12,903 nt of DNA, from the NCBI GenBank assembly GCA_964511965.1, contig CAZEGF010000002.1, positions 1 through 12,903 on the forward strand. The letters are read 5' to 3'. The notes under the pieces are model-generated. The model was not told where the DNA came from and did no database searches. It saw nothing but the letters and a program-made list of their open reading frames with translations. The position numbers were made by a program, and so were the translations under genes. Positions 6,397 through 11,980 of this stretch are shown one piece after another (positions within the stretch are counted from its first letter, which is position 1; each line of letters starts with the position of its first letter). This DNA is from JAUSNA01 sp964511965. GTDB taxonomy: Bacteria > Patescibacteriota > Microgenomatia > Levybacterales > GWA1-39-11.

Positions 6397-7326
6397 ATGA
6401 TTCAACCTAGTTTTAAAGTATTAGAAGAAAAGAAAGAAAAGGGATACACCCAATTCGTTATTGAACCTCTGGAGCCTGGATTTGGTAATACTCTTGGAGT
6501 AGCTTTACGTCGCGTTCTTCTCACAAATATCGAAGGTGCAGCTGTAACCTCAGTTAAAATAGAAAACGTAAGACATATGTTCTCAACTCTTCCAGGCCTT
6601 AAGGAAGATGTTATCGAAATAATTTTTAATATAAAAACCCTTAGAATCAAACTTCCGGAAGGAGTAAATTCAGCAACTGTTACACTTTCAAAGACCGGAC
6701 CTGGAGAAATCACCGCATCTGATATCGAAACAAAAGACGGTGTTGAAGTTGTAGATCCAAAACACTACATTGGTAGTCTTGCAGACAAGAAATCAAAAAT
6801 TGAAATCGAAATGACCGTTGAACGTGGACTTGGGTACTCACTTGCTGAAGAGAGAAAGATCTCAACAGTTGGAGTTATTCCAATTGATGCGATTTTTACT
6901 CCTATTAGCAAAGTTAATTATAAAGTTGAGCAAACTCGTGTAGGACGTCAAACAAATTATGACAAACTCATTTTGGAAGTTTGGACAGATGGAACGGTGG
7001 ACGCTAAAGATGCACTAGAAAAAGCAAGCAATATTTTAGTAAGTTACTTCAAGCAAGTATTTGATCCTAATGGAGCAGCTATTGGTGGTGAAGCAACAGC
7101 TTCAGTTTCTTCAGTAGTACCCGATGGAGGAAATATCACAGTTGATGAATTAGATCTTCCAACAAGAATCTACAATAGCCTTAAAAATGCAGGTATCGAA
7201 ACAGTAACTGATTTACTTACAACTCCAAGAAAAGAACTTATGACGTACCGAAATCTTGGTGCAAAGTCTCTTTCAATCATCGAGGAGGCTTTAGGTAAAA
7301 AGGGAATCGCCTTCAACAACGCGTAA
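6397..7326 (+). CDS. rpoA: DNA-directed RNA polymerase subunit alpha
   Basis: Encodes 309 residues, normal length for bacterial alpha, which dimerises to start RNA polymerase assembly. The N-terminal assembly domain spans about 1-230 and holds PLEPGFGNTLGVALRRVLL (24-42), the conserved dimerisation and beta/beta' contact region. A short linker rich in G, S, A and V (about 228-249) leads to the C-terminal domain (about 250-309) with LPTRIYNSLKNAGIETVTDLL and KSLSIIEEAL. The arginine of the DNA/UP-element binding surface is kept, while the usual NCLK is NSLK. The gene lies in the classical alpha-operon slot between rpsD and rplQ. A terminator-like hairpin follows within 40 bases, so rplQ and later genes may be expressed at a different level. 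Confidence 0.97.
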   Translation: MIQPSFKVLEEKKEKGYTQFVIEPLEPGFGNTLGVALRRVLLTNIEGAAVTSVKIENVRHMFSTLPGLKEDVIEIIFNIKTLRIKLPEGVNSATVTLSKTGPGEITASDIETKDGVEVVDPKHYIGSLADKKSKIEIEMTVERGLGYSLAEERKISTVGVIPIDAIFTPISKVNYKVEQTRVGRQTNYDKLILEVWTDGTVDAKDALEKASNILVSYFKQVFDPNGAAIGGEATASVSSVVPDGGNITVDELDLPTRIYNSLKNAGIETVTDLLTTPRKELMTYRNLGAKSLSIIEEALGKKGIAFNNA

Positions 7327-7353
7327 TTAGAGCTTAGCAAAATCAAGATATGT

Positions 7354-7381
7354 AAAAACTGCGTCATCATGACGCATTTTT
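7354..7381 (+). terminator. Terminator-like (attenuator) hairpin between rpoA and rplQ
   Basis: A perfect 7-bp stem TGCGTCA / TGACGCA (7360-7366 with 7370-7376) closes a three-base loop TCA. AAAAA lies on the 5' side and TTTTT (7377-7381) on the 3' side, so it reads as an intrinsic terminator on both strands. Because rplQ starts 18 bases later with no evident promoter in between, it more likely acts as a partial terminator or a processing/stability element inside the operon. Confidence 0.55.
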
Positions 7382-7399
7382 AGTAAAAAGGGACAATAT

Positions 7400-7930
7400 A
7401 TGAGAAAAAGAGTATACGGAAGACATTTTAATAAAGATATGAACCAAAGAAAGGCTTTGTTCAAAGGTCTTATGCGTTCATTGGCTCTCAACGAAAGTAT
7501 CAAGACAACTGAGTCTAAAGCAAAAGCAATTAAAGGAGAATTTGAATCACACATCACAAAAGCAAAAAGAGGAGAGGAAGCACGGTATCATTTAGTAAAG
7601 CATTTAGCTGAAGATGCAGTAGATAGACTTATAAAAGATATCGCACCTCGAATGAAAGAAAGAAATGGTGGATACACAAGAATTATCAGAATTGGTGCAA
7701 GAACAAAAGATAATGCAGAAATGGTACTTTTGGAACTTGTTGCTAAAGGAGAAAAGGCAGTAAAAGTAAGTAATAAAAGAAATCCAAAACCAGCTGCTAA
7801 AGCATCGGCTAAAAAAGTTGAAAAGAAAGCATCCGATATCACAGCAAAGACCGGAGAGAAAAAATCAGCATTCAAGCCACTTGCCAACATTAAGCAAATG
7901 GTAACAAGACAGAAGAAGGGTAGTTCATAA
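7400..7930 (+). CDS. rplQ: 50S ribosomal protein L17 (bL17) with basic C-terminal extension
   Basis: Encodes 176 residues; typical bL17 is about 115-130. The N-terminal core is clear: MRKRVYGRHFNKDMNQRKALFKGLMRSLALNESIKTTESKAKAI (1-44) corresponds to the family's RKLGR-HR-ALLRNL-SLI-HE-I-TT-AKAKE pattern. The core continues to about residue 113 (RIIRIGARTKDNAEMVLLELV). From about 120 on there is a low-complexity tail rich in lysine and alanine (KPAAKASAKKVEKKASD and onward), which is probably disordered and rRNA-binding. L17 lies near the peptide exit tunnel. The ATG follows AAAAAGGGACAATAT, the closest thing to a purine-rich binding site among the ribosomal genes here. The stop is 2 bases before rplM. 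Confidence 0.95.
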   Translation: MRKRVYGRHFNKDMNQRKALFKGLMRSLALNESIKTTESKAKAIKGEFESHITKAKRGEEARYHLVKHLAEDAVDRLIKDIAPRMKERNGGYTRIIRIGARTKDNAEMVLLELVAKGEKAVKVSNKRNPKPAAKASAKKVEKKASDITAKTGEKKSAFKPLANIKQMVTRQKKGSS

Positions 7931-7932
7931 AT

Positions 7933-8361
7933 ATGAAAGTTACAAAACCAACAAAAGCATCAGATATAAAGAGAAATTGGTATCTTGTTGATGTAAAAGA
8001 CCAAATATTGGGACGTCAAGCAGTTACTATAGCTCACAAATTAATGGGTAAAGGAAAAGCTTATTTTGCAAATAATATGGATTGTGGAGACTATGTTGTC
8101 GTTATTAATGCAAAAGATGTAAGAACAACCGGAAAAAAAGAATTACTTAAGAAATATACAAATTATTCAGGATACCCTGGAGGACTCAGAACTAGAACTT
8201 TAAAAGAAATGAGAGCACAAGATCCAACTCTTATCATAACTCACGCAGTCAGTGGAATGCTTCCAAAAAATAAATTGAGAGCACAAATGCTTAAAAGACT
8301 ATACGTTTTCTCAGACGAAAATCACAAATATGCAGATAAATTAGGAGGTATAAAGGAATAA
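7933..8361 (+). CDS. rplM: 50S ribosomal protein L13 (uL13)
   Basis: Encodes 142 residues, the standard length. L13 is an early-assembling large-subunit protein. Landmarks: RNWYLVDVKDQILGRQAVTIAHKLMGK at the N-terminus (family W-hydrophobic-VDA--LGRLAS-IA--L-GK), DCGDYVVVINA in the middle, and TNYSGYPGGLRTRTLKEM followed by VSGMLPKNKLRAQMLKRLYVF, the conserved region ending near YP-GGLK and GMLPKN. It lies 2 bases after rplQ and forms the usual pair with rpsI, which follows after 71 bases holding an imperfect hairpin. Confidence 0.97.
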   Translation: MKVTKPTKASDIKRNWYLVDVKDQILGRQAVTIAHKLMGKGKAYFANNMDCGDYVVVINAKDVRTTGKKELLKKYTNYSGYPGGLRTRTLKEMRAQDPTLIITHAVSGMLPKNKLRAQMLKRLYVFSDENHKYADKLGGIKE

Positions 8362-8432
8362 GGATATTAAGAGTGAGTGATAAGTCTTTTTGACTAATCA
8401 TTAATTCCTATCATCCTAAATCTTAAGAAATT
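8362..8432 (+). promoter_or_regulatory. rplM-rpsI intergenic region with alternative pairings
   Basis: A hairpin pairs 8378-8386 with 8392-8400 (eight pairs, one A-A mismatch) around a TTTTT loop. AGGAT (8361-8365, its first base being the last of the rplM stop) can pair with ATCCT (8413-8417) around it. Alternatively TTAAGA (8367-8372) can pair with TCTTAA (8421-8426), close to the rpsI ATG. The two outer pairings cross, so they would be alternatives or a pseudoknot. No promoter hexamers with good spacing were seen. A modest candidate for control of rpsI. Confidence 0.35.
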
Positions 8433-8897
8433 ATGGCAAAAGCAGAACAAGTTGTTGTACGACAAAAAATTAATAAAAATTATGTTTCATCCGTTGGAAG
8501 ACGACGTGAAGCAGTTGCCCGCGTAAGACTTTACACTGGTAAAACCGAAATCGGTGGAGTTGCAGTTGCAAAGGGAGATATCCTCGTAAACAACAAACCA
8601 GCAGTTGAATATTTTAGATTTAAGACTCAAATGCCTGTCGTTAATAAATTCCTTTTGGATCTTGGAATTAGCGGCAAATATGTATTTACGTCGCGAGTTA
8701 CCGGTGGTGGTGTTGAGAGTCAATTAGACGCTATGATCCTTGGTATGGCTCGCGCACTAGACAAATTGGATCATGACACCTTTCACGACACACTTCGCTC
8801 AAAAGGGCATCTAACACGTGATCCTCGTACCCGTGAACGACGCAAAGTCGGAAACGCAGGTAAAGCACGAAGAAAGAAATCCTCTCCAAAGAGATAG
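8433..8897 (+). CDS. rpsI: 30S ribosomal protein S9 (uS9)
   Basis: Encodes 154 residues. The family usually has about 130, and the difference is an N-terminal leader of some 20 residues (MAKAEQVVVRQKINKNYVSS) before the conserved VGRRREAVARVRL. VTGGGVESQLDAMILGMARAL is the conserved GGG motif region. DPRTRERRKVGNAGKARRKKSSPKR is the basic C-terminal tail, whose last residues reach the P-site tRNA; here the end is SSPKR rather than the common FSKR. The start could be later (no second ATG is near), but the given ATG follows AAGAAATT as at neighbouring genes. It is the last gene of the ribosomal cluster, followed by a terminator-like hairpin. Confidence 0.96.
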   Translation: MAKAEQVVVRQKINKNYVSSVGRRREAVARVRLYTGKTEIGGVAVAKGDILVNNKPAVEYFRFKTQMPVVNKFLLDLGISGKYVFTSRVTGGGVESQLDAMILGMARALDKLDHDTFHDTLRSKGHLTRDPRTRERRKVGNAGKARRKKSSPKR

Positions 8898-8910
8898 GTT
8901 TTTCCTTTTC

Positions 8911-8930
8911 ATCCTCGCGTATGCGGGGAT
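8911..8930 (+). terminator. Probable terminator after rpsI
   Basis: An 8-bp stem (8911-8918 with 8923-8930, one G-U pair, mostly G-C) closes a GTAT loop 13 bases after the rpsI stop. The trailing sequence TCATTTCCATTTG is T-rich but broken, so the terminator is of moderate quality. It fits the end of the ribosomal operon, because a separate promoter starts at 8944. Confidence 0.55.
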
Positions 8931-8943
8931 TCATTTCCATTTG

Positions 8944-8971
8944 TTGACAATCCCACTGATAGTATTACAAT
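8944..8971 (+). promoter_or_regulatory. Consensus promoter giving a leaderless or nearly leaderless transcript
   Basis: A perfect -35 TTGACA (8944-8949) and -10 TACAAT (8966-8971) are separated by 16 bases. The expected transcription start is 6-9 bases after the -10, at about 8977-8980. The ATG of the next gene is at 8981, so the mRNA would have almost no 5' untranslated region. Confidence 0.75.
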
Positions 8972-8980
8972 TGTTTTAAC

Positions 8981-9622
8981 ATGCCAAGTAGAGAGCAAGT
9001 ATCTCCTTTAGATTTATCACTTTCTAGAAGAAGAATGCTGGGTCTAACAGCCCTAGGTGGTGGAGCTTTAGCTCTTGCTGCTGAAAGGAGATTACCACAA
9101 GACCAATCAAAAGAATTAGAGCAAAGTCTTGAAGCAGTCATTCCTAATTATGAACCAAGTGTGGATATTGAAGCTACTGGACAAAAATTATCAAATCTTG
9201 CATCAAGTTTAAAAAGACCCACCCATGAACAATTATTCAGAGCAACAGCAGATACATTCGCTGCAACTATGGTTGCTGGAGGTTACAATTGGAAAGGTGC
9301 TGACGATGCTTATATCAGAACTGATAGTCACGGCATCTTTGTGAATTACTACAGAAGAGAAAACCCAAACTCTCCTTATGCAGAAACGGCTTACATTGAA
9401 GTTCACAGAAGAGATTTTGAGGAGAGTGATGTTATTGAATTCCGTCGTTTGAATTCGGGAAAAATGGAAGCAGTCCGATGGGATCCAGAGTACGATGTTG
9501 AAACGCCAGTTTTTGTTGACGGTAATTTAGGGCGTGAATTGGTTGGTTTTATGCAAGAGGCATTGCAAGTTGGTCTATACGAACCAAGTGAACCCGCAAT
9601 TGCAGAACCATTAGTGTTTTAA
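8981..9622 (+). CDS. Unrecognised exported protein with twin-arginine-like signal sequence
   Basis: Encodes 213 residues. I do not recognise the family. The N-terminus has SRRRML (15-20), close to the Tat consensus S-R-R-x-F-L, followed by an uncharged stretch GLTALGGGALALAA (21-34) and then ERR. This is the layout of a Tat signal peptide, with possible cleavage after ALA near 33; no lipobox cysteine is present. The mature part (about 35-213) is acidic, with no cysteine and no further membrane span. It has aromatic, beta-like patches such as GGYNWKGADDAYI and IFVNYYRRENPNSPYAETAYIEVHRRDF. It has its own consensus promoter directly at the ATG and ends 5 bases before convergent recX. Whether it is exported is inferred; no Tat component gene lies in the window. 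Confidence 0.7.
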   Translation: MPSREQVSPLDLSLSRRRMLGLTALGGGALALAAERRLPQDQSKELEQSLEAVIPNYEPSVDIEATGQKLSNLASSLKRPTHEQLFRATADTFAATMVAGGYNWKGADDAYIRTDSHGIFVNYYRRENPNSPYAETAYIEVHRRDFEESDVIEFRRLNSGKMEAVRWDPEYDVETPVFVDGNLGRELVGFMQEALQVGLYEPSEPAIAEPLVF

Positions 9623-9627
9623 TGTTC

Positions 9628-10089
9628 TCAGATTTTTTTAAGAACTTTCGATATTGTTTTCCAGTCGAATCCGCGGCTTCTTAATCGTGAAATTATTTTT
9701 TTCTGTTTCTCTTCGGGATCATAACGATCGAATTGCTTTAATCTTTTTGAGATATATTCCATCGCGGTTTTATAGTCATTTTTGGCGTACTCCATAACAT
9801 CTTCTGATGTTTCTTTGCTAACTCCCTTCATGCTCAGCTCAAATGAAATTAGTTTTTTACTCTTACCTTTTCTTTGTCTGTTTTCAGTAAATTGTCTGGC
9901 AAAGTCATCATCATTGAGGAATTTCAGCTCTATAAGCTGCTTGATAGCCTCATTGATGTCTTCTTCTTGATATTCTTTTTTCACCAAATAGTCATGCATT
10001 TCTTTTACACTTCTTGATCGGAATGACAAATATTTCAATGCCATGTCAAAGGGAGTAGAGACTACTTTTTTTTGTTTTCTTTTAAACAT
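9628..10089 (-). CDS. recX: Regulatory protein RecX
   Basis: Encodes 153 residues, within the family range. RecX binds RecA filaments and caps or disassembles them, limiting recombinase activity. The sequence shows the three-helix repeats of the family: ALKYLSFRSRSVKEMHDYLVKKEYQEEDINEAIKQLIELKFLNDDDFARQFTENR (about 17-71) contains the characteristic L-x-R-S-x-E-L pattern and the L-DD--FA motif. GKSKKLISFELSMKGVS then matches the family's G---I--EL--KGI segment, and the C-terminal repeat ends in LRSRGFDWKTISKVL. It lies downstream of recA in the same direction, separated from it by the TrpR-like gene. A 22-bp palindrome lies 38 bases upstream of its ATG. It ends in TGA, 5 bases from the convergent gene. 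Confidence 0.9.
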   Translation of the reverse strand: MFKRKQKKVVSTPFDMALKYLSFRSRSVKEMHDYLVKKEYQEEDINEAIKQLIELKFLNDDDFARQFTENRQRKGKSKKLISFELSMKGVSKETSEDVMEYAKNDYKTAMEYISKRLKQFDRYDPEEKQKKIISRLRSRGFDWKTISKVLKKI

Positions 10090-10127
10090 ATTAAAACAAC
10101 AAAACTACAATATTGTTCCTAGAATAC

Positions 10128-10149
10128 ATCCGTGCACTAGTGCACGGAT
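10128..10149. promoter_or_regulatory. 22-bp perfect palindrome, copy 1 (putative operator between regulator and recX)
   Basis: A perfect inverted repeat with half-site ATCCGTGCACT and central CTAG. It is identical over all 22 bases to the copy at 10564-10585. It lies 3 bases past the end of the TrpR-like gene and 38 bases before the recX ATG. A weak -10-like TATAAA (minus strand, 10160-10165) would place a start next to the palindrome. Two identical copies around one regulator gene argue for operators rather than a chance palindrome or a terminator (no T tract). Confidence 0.75.
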
Positions 10150-10152
10150 AGA

Positions 10153-10563
10153 CTATCTCTTTATATCTTTTCTTGTAATTCCTGTATATTCTTTTCTCTT
10201 ATGCACCAACTGGGATCCTCCTACAAGTCTATATTTCTTTTCGTTATAATCATTTTCAACCTTCCGGGATCTTTCAAATATAAGTTTAAAACAGCGGGGA
10301 TGGGAATTTAGATTTCGGTAAACAGTATTGATAGTATTTACCCCTACATGTAGATTCTCAATTATTTCAGCATAAGACCTTCCCAATCTTATTTCTTCAG
10401 CAATTTGGATTCTTCGTCCGATTTTAAGTCTTTCTTCGTCAGTAAATAATCCTTCCAACAGTTCATTTACATCATTTCCATCTTTAGCAGCGAGTAGTGC
10501 ATCCCTAGCTTTGTTCAAAGCCTGATAAATCTCATGTTTTAATAAAAAATCGTACCTCTTCAT
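10153..10563 (-). CDS. TrpR/YerC-family helix-turn-helix regulator
   Basis: Encodes 136 residues; YerC/YecD proteins are usually about 100. LLEGLFTDEERLKIGRRIQIAEEIRLGRSYAEIIENLHVGVNTINTVYRNLN (35-86) is the Trp-repressor-like domain. The helix-turn-helix is at about 60-87, with the family features L-T--E---I--R--IA--L--G-SY-EI and the recognition helix starting at VNTIN. The C-terminal extension (87-136) is basic and unfamiliar: FERSRKVENDYNEKKYRLVGG. The ligand is unknown; residues for tryptophan cannot be assigned with confidence. It sits between recA and recX on the same strand, and identical CTAG-centred palindromes abut its start codon and lie just past its stop. Since TrpR operators also contain CTAG, autoregulation is a strong inference. 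Confidence 0.85.
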   Translation of the reverse strand: MKRYDFLLKHEIYQALNKARDALLAAKDGNDVNELLEGLFTDEERLKIGRRIQIAEEIRLGRSYAEIIENLHVGVNTINTVYRNLNSHPRCFKLIFERSRKVENDYNEKKYRLVGGSQLVHKRKEYTGITRKDIKR

Positions 10564-10585
10564 ATCCGTGCACTAGTGCACGGAT
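10564..10585. promoter_or_regulatory. 22-bp perfect palindrome, copy 2 (putative autoregulatory operator)
   Basis: The same palindrome as at 10128-10149 (half-site ATCCGTGCACT); here symmetry extends one more base pair on each side (10563-10586). It touches the start codon of the TrpR-like gene, whose A is base 10563, and starts 2 bases after a -10-like hexamer. A protein bound here would cover the transcription start and the initiation codon region. Confidence 0.8.
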
Positions 10586-10587
10586 AC

Positions 10588-10596
10588 AGTTTATCA
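10588..10596 (-). promoter_or_regulatory. Extended -10 promoter of the TrpR-like gene
   Basis: On the minus strand TGATAAACT (10596 to 10588) is an extended -10 element: TG, one base, TAAACT. A TTGCCA hexamer (10618 to 10613) is 19 bases upstream, too far for a good -35, but extended -10 promoters tolerate this. Transcription would start near 10581, inside the palindrome. Confidence 0.5.
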
Positions 10597-10667
10597 GAAA
10601 TCTATATTTAGATGGCAAGAAAAGCTAATTATTTTGGGAATAAGGAAGCAGAAATAAAAGTTAGAGT

Positions 10668-11762
10668 TTAAACTTCTTCTGTGGCGTCGTCTTCATCATT
10701 GTCTTCCGTGCCGACTTCAAGCATAGGTTTTACATTCTTTATTTTATCCATAATTTCTGCCATTATCTTTTTTGTAATATCTTGATTTTCTGCTAGATAC
10801 ATTTTTGCAGCTTCGCGTCCCTGACCAATCATCTCTTCCCCATATCTCAAAAATGCTCCACTTTTTGAAATAACACCCATCTCAATTGCAACGTCCAAGA
10901 CTCCGCCTTCTTTTGAGATACCGGTTGAGAGGATATCAAATTCTGCAATTCTAAATGGTGGACTTACTTTATTTTTAACTACTTTTACTCGTGTTCTGTT
11001 TCCAATAACTTTGTCTCCCTGTTTTAATGTCTCAATTCTTCGTACATCAAGCCGGATTGAAGCATAGAATTTAAGAGCCATTCCTCCGGTTGTAGTCTCA
11101 GGATTTCCAAACATAACTCCAATTTTTTGTCTTAATTGATTGGTAAAAATAAGAACAGTCTTACTTTTTGAGATAACTGCTGTTAACTTTCTTAGGGCTT
11201 GGGACATAAGACGGGCCTGCATTCCCATAACACTGTCTCCCATTTCTCCTTCAATTTCGGCTCTTGGCACAAGAGCTGCTACTGAGTCGATAACAAGTAC
11301 GTCAATTCCACCACTTCTTATCAAAGATTCTGCAATCTCCAAAGCTTGTTCTCCAGTGTCTGGCTGGGAAATCAAAAGTTCATCAAGCTTTACTCCAATT
11401 GTCTGTGCCCAGAGAGGATCTAAAGCATGTTCTGCGTCAATAAAGGCAGCAACTCCGCCCTTTTTTTGGGCTTCAGCAATAACAGAGAGGCAGACGGTCG
11501 TCTTCCCGGAGGCTTCCGGACCGTAGATCTCTATTATTCTCCCACGGGGGAGCCCTCCAACGCCGAGAGCAATATCGAGCGGGAAAGCACCTGTGGGTAT
11601 CACATCAATGGCCATCTGAGCGGCCGCATCTCCAAATTTCATAATAGATCCTCTTCCGTATTGTTTTTCTATTTGGTCCATCGCCATTTGAATGGCTCCC
11701 ATTTTTCCGGAATCAGGAATGATCCCACTTGGTTTTTCTGATTTTTTTGAAGACTTTGCCAT
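10668..11762 (-). CDS. recA: Recombinase RecA
   Basis: Encodes 364 residues, standard length. RecA forms ATP-dependent filaments on single-stranded DNA for homologous recombination and, where LexA exists, the SOS response. Walker A GPEASGKTT is at 81-89. FIDAEHALDP lies at about 108-117 and the Walker B strand is VLVIDSVAALVP. Loop L1 is EGEMGDSVMGMQARLMSQALRKL; loop L2 follows NQLRQKIGVMFGNPETTTGG, with the family's INQLR read here as FTNQLR. The C-terminal domain ends in an acidic tail (DNDEDDATEEV), as in other RecA proteins. The start follows GACAGAATTTAGCAT with no Shine-Dalgarno. A good promoter lies 45 bases upstream. The TrpR-like gene and recX follow on the same strand, giving recA-regulator-recX. 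Confidence 0.98.
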   Translation of the reverse strand: MAKSSKKSEKPSGIIPDSGKMGAIQMAMDQIEKQYGRGSIMKFGDAAAQMAIDVIPTGAFPLDIALGVGGLPRGRIIEIYGPEASGKTTVCLSVIAEAQKKGGVAAFIDAEHALDPLWAQTIGVKLDELLISQPDTGEQALEIAESLIRSGGIDVLVIDSVAALVPRAEIEGEMGDSVMGMQARLMSQALRKLTAVISKSKTVLIFTNQLRQKIGVMFGNPETTTGGMALKFYASIRLDVRRIETLKQGDKVIGNRTRVKVVKNKVSPPFRIAEFDILSTGISKEGGVLDVAIEMGVISKSGAFLRYGEEMIGQGREAAKMYLAENQDITKKIMAEIMDKIKNVKPMLEVGTEDNDEDDATEEV

Positions 11763-11806
11763 ATGCTAAATTCTGTCGGGTGCAAGACGAAGGGGTATTA
11801 AAAAAC

Positions 11807-11835
11807 ATTCTAAACAGAATTCTTTACTAATTCAA
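11807..11835 (-). promoter_or_regulatory. recA promoter
   Basis: On the minus strand the -35 TTGAAT (11835-11830) and -10 TAGAAT (11812-11807) are separated by 17 bases. The start should be near 11800, giving a leader of about 38 bases. No convincing LexA box overlaps it. A GAACAGTGTTTTC sequence (11852-11864) is upstream but lacks proper dyad symmetry. Confidence 0.65.
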
Positions 11836-11873
11836 TAGGTCAAAAAATGTGAACAGTGTTTTCAATAATAATT

Positions 11874-11882
11874 TGTTAAAAT
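11874..11882 (+). promoter_or_regulatory. Possible extended -10 promoter reading toward the hairpin/tRNA cluster
   Basis: TGTTAAAAT at 11874-11882 fits an extended -10 (TG, one base, TAAAAT). No -35 at proper distance was found; TGAACA at 11850-11855 is 21 bases away. If used, it would transcribe the hairpins, tRNA-Pro and the YfiH-type gene. A second weak option is TTGCCG (12009-12014) with TAAGAT (12031-12036), which would start transcription almost at the tRNA 5' end. Confidence 0.3.
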
Positions 11883-11942
11883 ATGGCATGTGCCTTCGGC
11901 GTTTAACGGTAAGCTAAAGCTTGCCGCCAAACTACGCCATAT
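11881..11942 (+). repeat. Hairpin element 1 sharing tRNA-Pro D-arm sequence
   Basis: The outer bases ATATGGC (11881-11887) and GCCATAT (11936-11942) are complementary. Inside, 11898-11914 pairs with 11919-11938 as an imperfect hairpin that starts GGCGTTTAACGGTAAGC and closes on a TAAA loop. The 5' arm contains GTTTAACGGTA, identical to the D-arm of the tRNA-Pro downstream. Outer and inner pairings compete for GCC at 11936-11938. Its function is not known. Confidence 0.55.
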
Positions 11943-11980
11943 ACTTTTTGTGATTCAGTTTTCTGGATCCCAAAAAGTAT
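11941..11980 (+). repeat. 40-base near-perfect hairpin
   Basis: ATACTTTTTG (11941-11950) pairs perfectly with CAAAAAGTAT (11971-11980). After one T-C mismatch, GATTCAG (11952-11958) pairs with CTGGATC (11963-11969, one G-U), leaving a TTTT loop. No T tract follows, so it is not a standard terminator. It separates the two tRNA-like hairpins. Confidence 0.6.

Noticed and set aside
9623..9645. Terminator between the convergent orphan gene and recX
   Set aside because: A T7 run is present, but the only stem (GTTCT/AGAAC, 5 bp with a long loop) is too weak to call.
10128..10149. Palindrome as a rho-independent terminator of the TrpR-like gene
   Set aside because: There is no T tract on the transcript side, and an identical copy lies at the gene's 5' end, which favours an operator.
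11140..11526. Plus-strand open frame of 128 codons inside recA
   Set aside because: It is fully antisense to conserved recA and has a composition typical of a shadow frame.
11850..11864. LexA-like box (GAACAGTGTTTTC) upstream of recA
   Set aside because: The two halves do not form the GAAC-N4-GTTC symmetry, and it lies upstream of the best promoter instead of over it.
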